Assembly (NCBI GenBank): GCA_008671285.1
Contig: RPYR01000164.1
Span: 1-37,030, forward strand
Reading direction: 5' to 3'
Length of the DNA: 37,030 nucleotides
Origin: Collinsella aerofaciens
GTDB taxonomy: Bacteria > Actinomycetota > Coriobacteriia > Coriobacteriales > Coriobacteriaceae
The notes under the pieces are model-generated. The model had not been told where the DNA came from. It was given only the letters and a program-made list of their open reading frames with translations, and made no database searches. Both the position numbers and the translations under genes were made by a program. Below, piece by piece: positions 1-7,741 of this stretch. How positions within the stretch are numbered: the first letter of the stretch is position 1; every line of letters begins with the position of its first letter.

Positions 1-1
1 G

Positions 2-295
2 AACGTGCTGCTCACCCGTGGTAGCCGCGGCGCCGCTTACTTCTCCAACGGCGAGGACATCTGGTACGCCAAGCGTGAGTTCCACATCAAGCTGGTTTCT
101 TCCTTCAGCGCCGGCGACTGCACCCTCTCTGCGTTCCTGCTCAAGTGGTAAAGCCATCGCGACCACGTAGAGACAAACATGAAGCTTGCTATGGCCACCG
201 GCGCCAACGTTGCCGAGTCTGTCGGTATTGGCGACTTCGGTCACGTCGATGAGTACAGCAAGCGCGTTGCTGTCCGCAAGCTCGATCGTCAGTAA
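2..295 (+). pseudogene. PfkB-family sugar-phosphate kinase (1-phosphofructokinase-like), 3' part, in-frame stop
   Basis: Only the C-terminal part lies in the window; the 5' end is off the left edge. Frame 2 reads NVLLTRGSRGAAYFSNGEDI and later SAGDCTLSAFLLKW, then TAA at 149-151, then continues in the same frame with MKLAMATGANVAESVGIGDF to a second stop, TAA, at 293-295. The reading matches the C-terminus of the intact paralog immediately downstream almost position by position, including the AGD catalytic-loop motif and the ATGANV segment. The stop falls between the catalytic loop and the last helix, so the product would lose about 48 residues. I call it a decayed tandem copy. A sequencing or assembly error at 149-151 would also explain it. 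Confidence 0.7.
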
Positions 296-323
296 TCGAA
301 ACGCGACATATTCGTGCGCATGC

Positions 324-356
324 GGCGCCCCGGTTTCGGCCGGGGCGCCTTTTTTG
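324..356 (+). terminator. Rho-independent terminator after the PfkB relic
   Basis: A perfect 10-bp stem (324-333 with 340-349, GGCGCCCCGG / CCGGGGCGCC) closes a 6-base loop and is followed by a run of T at 350-356. It sits 28 bases after the terminal stop of the upstream kinase relic and separates it from the next kinase gene. Confidence 0.85.
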
Positions 357-484
357 TTCCGCCATGGGGGAGAGATGTTATGCCGTACTTCATCGCTTCC
401 ACACCGTTCGCCGAGTTGTCCTAGCCTTTTACCGATGGGTGGAATATACTTTCATCAACACGTTGCTTCGTGAAAGGAACATTC

Positions 485-1417
485 ATGATTTACACGCTCA
501 CTGCAAATCCCGCCATTGATTACAACATCGCCTGCGACGGCCTTGACGCCAACACCGTCACGCGTACCCGCAATGCCGTCTACACGCCCAACGGCAAGGG
601 CCTCAATGTCTCGTTTACGCTTGACCACTACGGTGTCGACACCACGATCCTGGGTTTCTTCGCCGGCTTCTCGGGCGAGTTTATCGTTAAGGGCGCCGAG
701 GCCCTGGGCGTGCCCGTCAAGCCCGTGTGGACCGACGGCATCACGCGCGTCAACGTGTTCCTCAATGCCGGCCCCGACACGGAGTACAACATGGTCAACG
801 CCGGTGCCGCCATCAACGAGGCCAACGAGCAGGAGATGTTTGAGCTCATCGATTCGCTCGATGACATGACCTGCCTGGTCATCAGCGGCTCGCTGCCTCC
901 CAAGACTTCCGAGGGCTTCCTGGCCGAGGTCCTTCGCCGCGTCAAGGCCAAGGGGGCCGAGTTCGTCCTAGACATCTCGAGCCATCAGCTGGCAGACCTC
1001 ATTGCCATGGAGCCGCTGCTGATCAAGCCCAATGACGACGAGCTGCTTGACATCTTTGGCATTAAGGTGAGCGGTGGCGACGATGAGTCCGTCAAGGGCG
1101 CAATGGCTGAGCTTCATGCCAAGGGCGCCAAGAACGTGCTGCTGACCCTCGGCGGCGCCGGTGCGTACTTCTCCAACGGCAAGCACATCTGGTTTGCTAA
1201 CCGCACCTTCGACGTCAAGCTGCTGTCGACGGTGTGTGCCGGCGATTCCTCGCTCGCTGCCTTCCTGTCCGTGTGGCACGACGCCCCCGAGCGCGTCGAG
1301 GACGCCCTGCGCCTTTCGATGGCCACTGGCGCCAACGTGGTCGAGTGCCCTGGTTTGGGTGATTTTGCCAAGGTGGACGAATATAAGAAGCACATCGAGG
1401 TTCGCCAGGTCTGCTAG
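485..1417 (+). CDS. fruK: PfkB-family kinase, probable 1-phosphofructokinase
   Basis: The predicted 310-residue cytosolic ribokinase-fold enzyme phosphorylates a sugar phosphate with ATP; fructose 1-phosphate is the usual substrate of this subfamily, and tagatose 6-phosphate is an alternative. The N-terminus MIYTLTANPAIDYN is typical of FruK/LacC proteins. GKGLNVS (residues 37-43) is the substrate-binding signature and CAGDSS (from residue 251) is the anion-hole/catalytic-Asp loop, with Asp254 the likely base. The start at 485 is chosen over an in-frame codon at 470 because GAAAGGA at 472-478 is well placed for it. The gene follows a decayed paralog and is bounded by terminators on both sides, so it is probably monocistronic. 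The substrate is inferred from family only; no PTS fructose genes are visible. Confidence 0.88.
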   Translation: MIYTLTANPAIDYNIACDGLDANTVTRTRNAVYTPNGKGLNVSFTLDHYGVDTTILGFFAGFSGEFIVKGAEALGVPVKPVWTDGITRVNVFLNAGPDTEYNMVNAGAAINEANEQEMFELIDSLDDMTCLVISGSLPPKTSEGFLAEVLRRVKAKGAEFVLDISSHQLADLIAMEPLLIKPNDDELLDIFGIKVSGGDDESVKGAMAELHAKGAKNVLLTLGGAGAYFSNGKHIWFANRTFDVKLLSTVCAGDSSLAAFLSVWHDAPERVEDALRLSMATGANVVECPGLGDFAKVDEYKKHIEVRQVC

Positions 1418-1450
1418 TTCCGGCACCTTGTCTGAATAGTTTGATTATTT

Positions 1451-1484
1451 CGCATCCGTCTTAGACTAGGACGGATGCGTTTTT
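1451..1484 (+). terminator. Rho-independent terminator after fruK
   Basis: A perfect 10-bp stem (1451-1460 CGCATCCGTC with 1470-1479 GACGGATGCG) with a 9-base loop is followed by TTTTT at 1480-1484, 33 bases after the fruK stop. Confidence 0.9.
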
Positions 1485-1577
1485 GTTTATCGGACTTGCG
1501 TGTGCAGTGGAGGCTGTTTCTTGTTAGACTTCTTGAGAACCATCGATTAACGCTCACAAGTGCAGGAGGCCATAGGC

Positions 1578-2972
1578 ATGTGCAATGTTTCGCTCAACGG
1601 TACACAACCGTCCGATGCGTCCCTACGCGTCCTGCGCGCGCTTGAGGCGGCTGGTCTTGAGGCTTGGTACGTGGGCGGTTGGGTGCGCGACGCCCTGATG
1701 GGGTGCCCCAGCCACGATGTTGATATGTGCTGTAGCGGCCTGTGGCAGGAGTCCAAGGCGGCGCTCGAGGCCGCCGGCATCGTGGTTGTGGAGTCGGGCA
1801 TTAAATTTGGCGGAATCACGGCTATTTCCGATGGCGAGCGTATCGAGGTCACCACGTACCGTCTGGATGGCTTCTATACCGATGGGCGCCATCCTCAGAG
1901 CGTCGAGCGCGCCGCCTCGCTCGAGGACGATCTGGCGCGCCGCGACTTTACCGTCAACGCCATGGCCTGGCATCCCGAGCGCGGGCTTGTCGACCGCTAC
2001 GACGGCCAGGGTGACTTGGAGCGCAAGCTGATTCGCGCCGTCGGCGATCCCAGGCGTCGCTTTAACGAGGACGCCCTGCGCATGCTGCGCGCGGTGCGCT
2101 TTGCCTGCCGCCTGGACTTTATGATTGAGCCCGAGACCAAGCGTGCGCTTGCCGAGTGCGCGCCGCTGCTCGATGCCGTAGCGCGCGAGCGTGTGGGTAT
2201 TGAGCTCGAGGGCATTCTTTCGACCGGTCACGGGGGAGACGCCATGTTGCGCTACCCTGAGCTCATCTGCGCCGCTGTGCCCGAGTTGGCAGCGGGTCGC
2301 GGGTTTGATCAGCGCAGTGTCTATCATGCGTTTAACGTCTACGAGCATATCGCCCGTGTGCTGACGGTGGCAGGGGAGCTGGCGCTGTGCGACGGCGTCG
2401 CGCCATCGTCGAGCCTTATGTGGGCGGCGTTTTTGCACGATGTCTCCAAGCCCGAGTGCTTTACGGTCGATCACGCCGGCAGCGGACACTTCTACGGTCA
2501 TCCCGAGCTCGGCGCCAAGAAAGCGCGCGTCATTATGGATCGCCTGGCACTCTCGCACGACCTGGTGCGCGACGTTTGCCTGCTCATCAAATATCACGAT
2601 AAGCCGCTGCGCCCCGAGCGCTCCTGCCTGCTCAATATGATGCGCGCGCTTTCGGGTGAGGGCGTCGACACGGCCCGCCTGATTGACGAGCTCATGGACC
2701 TCAAGCGTGCTGACACGCTTGGCAAGGCCCCATCGTGCTTCTATTACGTTGAGACGATTGAGGAGATGCGCGCGCTGGCGCACGAGCTGCTGAAGGCAGG
2801 GGAGCCCCATACGCTCAAGATGCTCGCCATCAACGGCGGCGACCTGATCCGTGCCGGAGTCAAGCCCGGGCCGGAACTGGGTCAGCTTCTCAACTCCGCC
2901 CTCGACGCCGTGATCGAAGACAATATTCCCAACGAGCGCGAAGCTCTTTTGGTCCATCTCAACTTGAATTAG
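1578..2972 (+). CDS. cca: CCA tRNA nucleotidyltransferase with HD domain
   Basis: A 464-residue class II nucleotidyltransferase that adds or repairs the 3'-CCA end of tRNAs; a poly(A) polymerase activity is the alternative within this family. The head domain shows YVGGWVRDAL followed by the metal-binding HDVDM (the DxD pair). RRDFTVNAMA and GDPRRRFNEDALRMLRAVRF are the conserved neck motifs for nucleotide selection. The C-terminal half has the HD-domain signature FLHDVSKPE and later KYHDKPL, as in Actinobacteria- and Firmicutes-type fusions. The start at 1578 (ATG) is preferred over a GTG at 1560 because AGGAGG at 1564-1569 lies 8 bases upstream of it. The next tRNA gene downstream already encodes its own CCA, so the enzyme's main role is probably repair. 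Confidence 0.93.
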   Translation: MCNVSLNGTQPSDASLRVLRALEAAGLEAWYVGGWVRDALMGCPSHDVDMCCSGLWQESKAALEAAGIVVVESGIKFGGITAISDGERIEVTTYRLDGFYTDGRHPQSVERAASLEDDLARRDFTVNAMAWHPERGLVDRYDGQGDLERKLIRAVGDPRRRFNEDALRMLRAVRFACRLDFMIEPETKRALAECAPLLDAVARERVGIELEGILSTGHGGDAMLRYPELICAAVPELAAGRGFDQRSVYHAFNVYEHIARVLTVAGELALCDGVAPSSSLMWAAFLHDVSKPECFTVDHAGSGHFYGHPELGAKKARVIMDRLALSHDLVRDVCLLIKYHDKPLRPERSCLLNMMRALSGEGVDTARLIDELMDLKRADTLGKAPSCFYYVETIEEMRALAHELLKAGEPHTLKMLAINGGDLIRAGVKPGPELGQLLNSALDAVIEDNIPNEREALLVHLNLN

Positions 2973-3041
2973 CTACCCAGTTTACCTTCGTGTTCCATAA
3001 CCTGCCGACAAAATTTGGGCAATTTGGAATTTCTTCTTGCG

Positions 3042-3070
3042 CTGACGTTTTTTGTCCCGTAATATATATC
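3042..3070 (+). promoter_or_regulatory. Candidate promoter for tRNA-Glu
   Basis: CTGACG at 3042-3047 and TATATC at 3065-3070 are 17 bases apart and resemble a sigma-70 -35/-10 pair, with an A+T-rich run directly around the -10. The tRNA begins about 30 bases downstream. Judged by eye; alternative registers (TATATA at 3063) are possible. Confidence 0.4.
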
Positions 3071-3099
3071 CTCGCAGCACGGCAGTGCAGATGTCATGT

Positions 3100-3176
3100 G
3101 GCCCGTTCGTCTAGCGGTTTAGGACGCCGCCCTCTCAAGGCGGAGATCACCAGTTCGAATCTGGTACGGGCTACCA
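3100..3176 (+). tRNA. tRNA-Glu (anticodon CTC)
   Basis: A full cloverleaf can be drawn. The acceptor stem pairs 3100-3106 with 3166-3172 (one terminal G-U). The D arm contains AGCGGTTTAGG. The anticodon stem is CCGCC (3127-3131) with GGCGG (3139-3143), enclosing the loop CTCTCAA with anticodon CTC at 3134-3136. The T arm contains GTTCGAATC. The discriminator A3173 is followed by an encoded CCA (3174-3176). It reads GAG codons. Confidence 0.97.
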
Positions 3177-3186
3177 TACATCTGAT

Positions 3187-3218
3187 ACCCGGCCTTCCCA
3201 TGGAAGGTCGGGTTTTTT
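3187..3218 (+). terminator. Rho-independent terminator of tRNA-Glu
   Basis: A 12-bp stem with one G-U pair (3187-3198 with 3202-3213) and a 3-base loop, followed by T at 3213-3218, starts 11 bases after the tRNA 3' end. Confidence 0.9.
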
Positions 3219-3326
3219 ATTTTCAAACAACCGTCTGCAATTCCCGTTTGAACCAGAGCTTTGCGTTCTGCCTATGGCCCTTACGGGTACAATATCCAAG
3301 ATATTTTGACTGTTAGAAGGAGTCTC

Positions 3327-4634
3327 ATGACGGAGTCCTCTCAGCATACGTCTAAGCCCCAGGTCGAGGTTGAGGCCTCGGGCGGAGATGACAATAAGAG
3401 CGCACGCCGCGGCGCCATCTTTATCGGCGTTGTGCTGGTGGGTTATATCGTCTATCTGGTGGTAACCGGGCAGATGGGGCAGTTCTGGGCCGCTATGTCG
3501 AGCGTCCAGGCGCCATGGCTCGTTGTCGCGTGTCTTTGCATGTTCATGTATCTGTTCTTTGGCATTGTGGCCTATGCGATCGCCGTCTGGCTCGATCCCA
3601 ATTCGCCCGTCGGCATCCGCGACCTGATCTCGGTCGAGGCGAGTGGCATCTTCTTTGGTAACCTGACGCCCATGATGATGGGCTCCACCCCGGCTCAAAT
3701 CTATCGCCTGACCAAGGCCGGCCAAAACGTGGGCGAGGCCGGCGCCACGCAATTCACGCGTTTTATCGTGTACCAGTTTGGCCTCGTTGCCTGGGGCGCT
3801 ATCCTACTGCTTGCCCGTATGCCGTTTTTTGCCGAACGCTACGGCGACATGACGCTGCTGTGCGTCTTTAGCTTTGGTGGACACTGCTGCATCTTGCTGG
3901 GCATCTTCGCCGTCGCGCTCATGCCTAAGACCGTCACGCGCGTCGCCCATTGCATCATCAATTGGCTCGAGCGCATTGGTGTCTCGGCCACTAAGATCGA
4001 GGGTTGGCGCACGTTTGTCGATGGCGAGATCTACTCCTTCTCCGAGAAGTTCAAGCTTTCGGCCGGACATTTTTCTTCCATGCTGCTCACCGTGTTTATC
4101 ACCATGCTGCAGCTCGCGTTTTTCTATCTGGTTCCGTATTTCCTGATGCTTGCCTTTGGCCACCACGAGGTCGACTTTTTCTCGGTCATGGCCGCGAGCG
4201 CCTTTGTCCAGCTGTTAAGCTCTGCGGTTCCCTTGCCCGGTGGAACTGGTGGCGCTGAGGGCGGCTTTGCATTGTTCTTGGGTCATTTCTTCGGTTCGGC
4301 TTCGACCGCCGGCTATCTGCTGTGGCGTCTCATTACGTTTATTGCGCCTACCATTTTGGCTGCGCCCCTGCTGGGACTTAAGAGCGCCCACAACGAGAGC
4401 ATCCATGCGCGCTGGGATCGCGTGATGCGCAAGCTCGGCCGCACGCCTCAGACGCCCTCTGCGCCCACTAAGCCGCACCCCACGAATGCTGTTACCGTTG
4501 ATCCCAAGAAGCACGCTCAGAAGGCTTCTGGGACCGCAAAGCCGGCTCATAAGGCCTATGTGCGTCAGACAGGAGACGGTATTCGCGTATCTCCGTCGGC
4601 ACTCAATAAGAAGAAGCATCCCAAGTTGCAGTAG
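3327..4634 (+). CDS. YbhN/UPF0104-type integral membrane protein (lysylphosphatidylglycerol synthase TM-region family)
   Basis: A predicted 435-residue polytopic membrane protein of the family that includes the flippase half of MprF and the YbhN proteins. Hydrophobic segments begin at about residues 30 (AIFIGVVLVGYIVYLVV) and 65 and recur through residue 360. SSAVPLPGGTGGAEGGFALF matches the conserved proline/glycine-rich motif near the last helices. No C-terminal aminoacyl-transferase domain follows; instead there is a Lys/Pro-rich, basic, probably cytoplasmic tail of about 75 residues ending NKKKHPKLQ. The start at 3327 is chosen for AGAAGGAG at 3315-3322; an upstream in-frame start at 3261 would run across the region after the tRNA. 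The substrate (lipid transport or flipping) is inferred from family only. Confidence 0.85.
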   Translation: MTESSQHTSKPQVEVEASGGDDNKSARRGAIFIGVVLVGYIVYLVVTGQMGQFWAAMSSVQAPWLVVACLCMFMYLFFGIVAYAIAVWLDPNSPVGIRDLISVEASGIFFGNLTPMMMGSTPAQIYRLTKAGQNVGEAGATQFTRFIVYQFGLVAWGAILLLARMPFFAERYGDMTLLCVFSFGGHCCILLGIFAVALMPKTVTRVAHCIINWLERIGVSATKIEGWRTFVDGEIYSFSEKFKLSAGHFSSMLLTVFITMLQLAFFYLVPYFLMLAFGHHEVDFFSVMAASAFVQLLSSAVPLPGGTGGAEGGFALFLGHFFGSASTAGYLLWRLITFIAPTILAAPLLGLKSAHNESIHARWDRVMRKLGRTPQTPSAPTKPHPTNAVTVDPKKHAQKASGTAKPAHKAYVRQTGDGIRVSPSALNKKKHPKLQ

Positions 4635-4683
4635 GGCAGTCGTGCGTTCTTCATGATGCGGGGCATATTTGTGCTGTATGGGG

Positions 4684-4707
4684 GATAATCCTCTTACGTA
4701 GATTATC
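4684..4707. promoter_or_regulatory. Inverted repeat, candidate operator of the TetR-family regulator
   Basis: GATAATC (4684-4690) and GATTATC (4701-4707) are perfect inverted 7-base arms around a 10-base spacer that contains the palindrome TACGTA. The site lies 44 bases upstream of the regulator start, where an autoregulatory operator is usual for this family. Only the symmetry is seen; binding is inferred. Confidence 0.4.
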
Positions 4708-4750
4708 TCTCATCTGTTGATGAATGCTTGCATATCGAAGGGACACGCCC

Positions 4751-5362
4751 ATGGCAACCAGCAAACCGCGTCTTGATCGCCGCATCGTTCGCAGCCGTAA
4801 TGCCATCCTTTCGGCTTTCGAGCGCCTGCTCATGGAAAAGCCGCTGGCAGACATTACGGTGAGTGCCATCGCGCGCGAGGCCAATGTCGACCGCAAGACC
4901 TTTTACGTTCACTTTGGTACGGTTGACGGCCTGCTCGATGCCATTGCCGTCGATGTGGTGGAGATGATTGTCGACTCGGTCGAGAAAACGCTTGCTTCTA
5001 TGGACGGTGACACCAGCGAGCGCGCTCTTGGCGCGGCGGCGACCTTCTTTAAAACCGTTAATGAGGCACTGTGCAACAACTTAGTGCTCAATCGTCAGCT
5101 GATCGAGAATATTCCGCTCGATGATTTCATGGCTCGTCTTCGTGCGCCGCTCGAACATGAGATTGCCGAGCGCGATCTGCTGCCCCAAGGTCTCAAGGAC
5201 GAGATGTTCGACTACTATCTGGCGTTTTTGCTGTCGGGTATTATCGGTATCTATCGCACGTGGGCGCTGTCTGACGGCTCGGTTCCTATCGAGCGCGTCT
5301 CTGAGGTCGCCAACGATCTGACTCTCAATGGTCTGTCGAGTCTGGAATCTCGCTTGGATTAG
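4751..5362 (+). CDS. TetR/AcrR-family transcriptional regulator
   Basis: A 203-residue DNA-binding protein. The N-terminal segment RIVRSRNAILSAFERLL followed by ITVSAIAREANVDRKTFYVH is a standard TetR helix-turn-helix (about residues 12-60), with FYVHF in the recognition-helix region. The C-terminal domain (residues 65-200) is helical and resembles the ligand domain of TetR_C_8-like proteins. The start at 4751 is supported by the AAGGGA just upstream; an in-frame ATG at 4724 has no comparable site. The target genes are not evident: the upstream membrane protein is on the same strand but separated by 116 bases, and the downstream genes belong to an inserted island on the opposite strand. An inverted repeat upstream suggests autoregulation. 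Confidence 0.88.
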   Translation: MATSKPRLDRRIVRSRNAILSAFERLLMEKPLADITVSAIAREANVDRKTFYVHFGTVDGLLDAIAVDVVEMIVDSVEKTLASMDGDTSERALGAAATFFKTVNEALCNNLVLNRQLIENIPLDDFMARLRAPLEHEIAERDLLPQGLKDEMFDYYLAFLLSGIIGIYRTWALSDGSVPIERVSEVANDLTLNGLSSLESRLD

Positions 5363-5364
5363 GC

Positions 5365-5457
5365 CTAGTTGGGCTCGTCGGCGTGGAAATTCCTGTTCCT
5401 GAGGTTCTCCGGCGCCTGGGAGACCTTGCCGGCGTAGGAGCTGTAGCCTGAGGATCC
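5365..5457 (-). pseudogene. Probable IS3-family transposase (OrfB) fragment at the left island edge
   Basis: Read on the minus strand from 5457 the frame gives GSSG YSSYAGKVSQAPENL RNRN FHADEPN and then a stop, TAG, at 5367-5365. The string YSSYxGxxSxAPENL...FHADxPN is what I recall just before the catalytic core (usually followed by xLWLTDIT) of IS3-family OrfB transposases. Only about 30 residues remain; the DDE core is absent and the fragment has no start. It directly abuts the last gene of the minus-strand transport operon, in the same frame after its stop codon. I infer a relic of the element that delivered or truncated the island. The match is from memory and the fragment is short. Confidence 0.55.
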
Positions 5458-6696
5458 TTAAAAGAAAGTCCAGTTTATCCTTCCCACTCCAATTTTGAAA
5501 TCCTCCGATGCGCCTTCGCACGCTCGCATGACCTCGATACCATGCGAGCGTGCAAACTCGACGAGCTCTGCGTTGCGGGCGTTTATGGTGCCGAAGGCGG
5601 CGGGGCACACGATAAGGCGCGCGCAGTGGACGAGGAGCTCTTTGGCGCGGGCTATGGTTTTATCCCCGATCGGCTCGAAGGCGCGCTCGGCCACGCATTC
5701 CGTCGCCAGGTCGCGCGCGAGCTCGCAGTCGATGTCCCCTTCGTGCAGAATGCCCGCGTAGAACGCCTTGCCCTGCCGGATGAGCTGGCGAAACACAGCT
5801 GACCCCGTACCTGCGCCGGCGATGACGAACGTGTGCGCATCGCCGTGTGGGCGCCCAATTTCCACGCTGCCGAAGCGCTCGTTGAAGGTGCCATGTTGAA
5901 GGCCGTAGAGCTCGCCAATCGTCTCGCGCGTGAATATGTCCTCGGGTGCGCCGGCGCGGAAGACCCGACCGTCCTTCACGCAAATCACCTTGTCGGCGCT
6001 TTTCTGCGCGAGCTCGAGTTCGTGGATGGATATGATGACAGCCACATTCTGCGATTTCGCAAGGTGGCGAAGTATTCGCAGCAGGTCGATCTGGTAGCGG
6101 ATATCGAGATATGATGTGGGCTCGTCGAGCACGAGCACACGCGGATCCTGCGCGATGGCGCGTGCGAGCATGACGCGCTGGCGTTGCCCGTCGCTTATCT
6201 GCATGAAGTCGCGTTCGGCGAGCTCTTCCACATGTGCGGTTTTCATGGCCTCGTCGACCCGACTATGGTCGTCAGGCGAGAGTGTTCCCATTCGCCCGGT
6301 GTAGGGATGCCTTCCCGCCTCTACGATATCGCGGCAGGTGAGGAGCTCGGTCCGGGGGCGATCTGTCAGCATAACGGCAAGGTTCCTTGCGAACTCCGCC
6401 GTCTTCCATCGGGAAATCTCCCGCCCGTCGAGCTCGACCGTGCCGGCAAGCGGTGCCAGATGGCGTGTGATTGTTTTCAAGATGGTCGACTTGCCCGAGC
6501 CGTTCGGCCCGATGAGCGCCACGACGTCGCCCGCGCGAACCTCCAGATCGACGCCTTCGACTACGACCTTCTTGTCGTAGCCCGCCGACAGGTCGCTTAT
6601 GCGGAAAAGCGGCGCTCCGTCAGCCTGCGTTTCAACCGGGGTTTCGAGGTTCGACTCCGCTCCGAGCGTTTTGGTCCGCGGCACGAATTCCCCCAT
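5458..6696 (-). CDS. ABC transporter ATPase (FecE/BtuD type) with extra C-terminal domain
   Basis: A 412-residue cytoplasmic ATPase that would power a corrinoid/iron-chelate type importer. After a 30-residue leader the ABC domain shows Walker A GPNGSGKST (residues 63-71), a divergent signature ISDGQ (167-171; more usual is LSGGQ), Walker B VLVLDEPT (187-194) and the switch histidine in SIHE (His225). FecE/BtuD proteins normally end near residue 260-270. Here about 135 further residues follow, with a VIAGAGTGS segment near residue 291 and AGILHEGDIDCELARDLA, forming an apparently separate alpha/beta domain. The ATG lies immediately after the permease stop (stop 6699-6697, start 6696), so the two are probably translationally coupled. 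It is the last gene of the riboswitch-led unit. The substrate is inferred from context. Confidence 0.9.
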   Translation of the reverse strand: MGEFVPRTKTLGAESNLETPVETQADGAPLFRISDLSAGYDKKVVVEGVDLEVRAGDVVALIGPNGSGKSTILKTITRHLAPLAGTVELDGREISRWKTAEFARNLAVMLTDRPRTELLTCRDIVEAGRHPYTGRMGTLSPDDHSRVDEAMKTAHVEELAERDFMQISDGQRQRVMLARAIAQDPRVLVLDEPTSYLDIRYQIDLLRILRHLAKSQNVAVIISIHELELAQKSADKVICVKDGRVFRAGAPEDIFTRETIGELYGLQHGTFNERFGSVEIGRPHGDAHTFVIAGAGTGSAVFRQLIRQGKAFYAGILHEGDIDCELARDLATECVAERAFEPIGDKTIARAKELLVHCARLIVCPAAFGTINARNAELVEFARSHGIEVMRACEGASEDFKIGVGRINWTFF

Positions 6697-7737
6697 CTAC
6701 CTCACCCGCTTCTTCAACATGAGTGCAATAACCACCGGCGCGCCGAAGATGGCGGTGACGGCGCTGATGGAAAGCTCGACGGGGGAGAACAGCGTGCGCG
6801 CGATCAAATCGCAGCCCGCGCAGAAGATGGCGCCTCCCAAGAAGCACGCAGGAATCACGCGGATAGGCTTCGACGACTTCAGCGCCGACTTCACGAGATG
6901 CGGAACCGCGATGCCTACGAACGACACCGGACCAGCGAACGCGGTCACGCAGGCGGAAAGCATGCTCGCTAGAAGGACGAGCACCACGCGGAAGCGTGCG
7001 ACGTTCACGCCGACGCTTTTCGCGTAGGCTTCTCCCAGCTGGAAGGCGGAAAGGGGCTTCGATATCGTGAATACGCATGCGCTCACGGTGATCACCACGA
7101 CCGCGATGACCGCGATGTCGTCCCAGCTCGAACCCGAGAAGCTACCCAAAGACCAGTTGTGCAGGTTCACGATGGACTGGTCGTCGGCGAAGGCGATAAG
7201 GAAGTTCGTCGCCGCCGAGCAGATGTATCCCACCATGACGCCCGCCACGATGAGCATGGCCATGGAATTTATGCGCCGTGCGATGAGGAGCACGAAGCCG
7301 ATGGTGATAAGCGAGCCCAGAAACGCTGCGGCCACCATGGCCGGCGAGGACATGGCCTGGTTCGCGCCCAGAAGTACGATCATCGTAAGCGCGACGACGA
7401 ACTTTGCGCCCGAGGAGACGCCCAAGATGAACGGGTCGGCGATGGGATTGTTGAAAAACGTCTGCAGCAGGAACCCGGAGAGGGAAAGCGCCCCGCCGAG
7501 AAGCACGGCTGAAAGCACACGCGGCAGGCGAATCTCCCAGATGACTTGGCTTTCCATGGAATTGGCCTCGCCGCCCGAAAGGATGCCGGGGATGTGGTCT
7601 GCGGGCACGAGCACGCTCCCGATGCACAGGTTGGCCCCGACGAGCACGATGAGGGCAACAGCGAGCAGCGCCGTCACGACGCGACACCGCGCGGCGCGCC
7701 CCGATTCGTCGTATGTCATGGAAAGCCGGCTTCTCAT
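6697..7737 (-). CDS. FecCD/BtuC-type ABC transporter permease
   Basis: A predicted 346-residue membrane permease with the usual spread of about ten hydrophobic helices. Family motifs include IRLPRVLSAVLLGGALSLSG, NNPIADPFILGVSSGAKF and AFAGPVSFVGIAVPHLVK (the last contacts the ATPase). It would form the channel of a binding-protein-dependent importer for cobalamin, siderophore or heme-type ligands. The start used is ATG at 7737, 4 bases after the stop of the binding-protein gene; a TTG at 7749, overlapping that gene, is the alternative and would add four residues. Its neighbours are the substrate-binding lipoprotein upstream and the ATPase immediately downstream. Confidence 0.93.
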   Translation of the reverse strand: MRSRLSMTYDESGRAARCRVVTALLAVALIVLVGANLCIGSVLVPADHIPGILSGGEANSMESQVIWEIRLPRVLSAVLLGGALSLSGFLLQTFFNNPIADPFILGVSSGAKFVVALTMIVLLGANQAMSSPAMVAAAFLGSLITIGFVLLIARRINSMAMLIVAGVMVGYICSAATNFLIAFADDQSIVNLHNWSLGSFSGSSWDDIAVIAVVVITVSACVFTISKPLSAFQLGEAYAKSVGVNVARFRVVLVLLASMLSACVTAFAGPVSFVGIAVPHLVKSALKSSKPIRVIPACFLGGAIFCAGCDLIARTLFSPVELSISAVTAIFGAPVVIALMLKKRVR

Positions 7738-7741
7738 GACG

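Noticed and set aside
1623..2957. A 444-codon open frame on the minus strand opposite cca
   Set aside because: It is the high-G+C antisense shadow of a well-supported gene, with low-complexity, Arg/Ala/His-rich translation and no family motif.
6184..6972. A 262-codon plus-strand open frame opposite the ABC ATPase and permease
   Set aside because: The coding signal (Walker motifs, signature, membrane helices) is on the minus strand.
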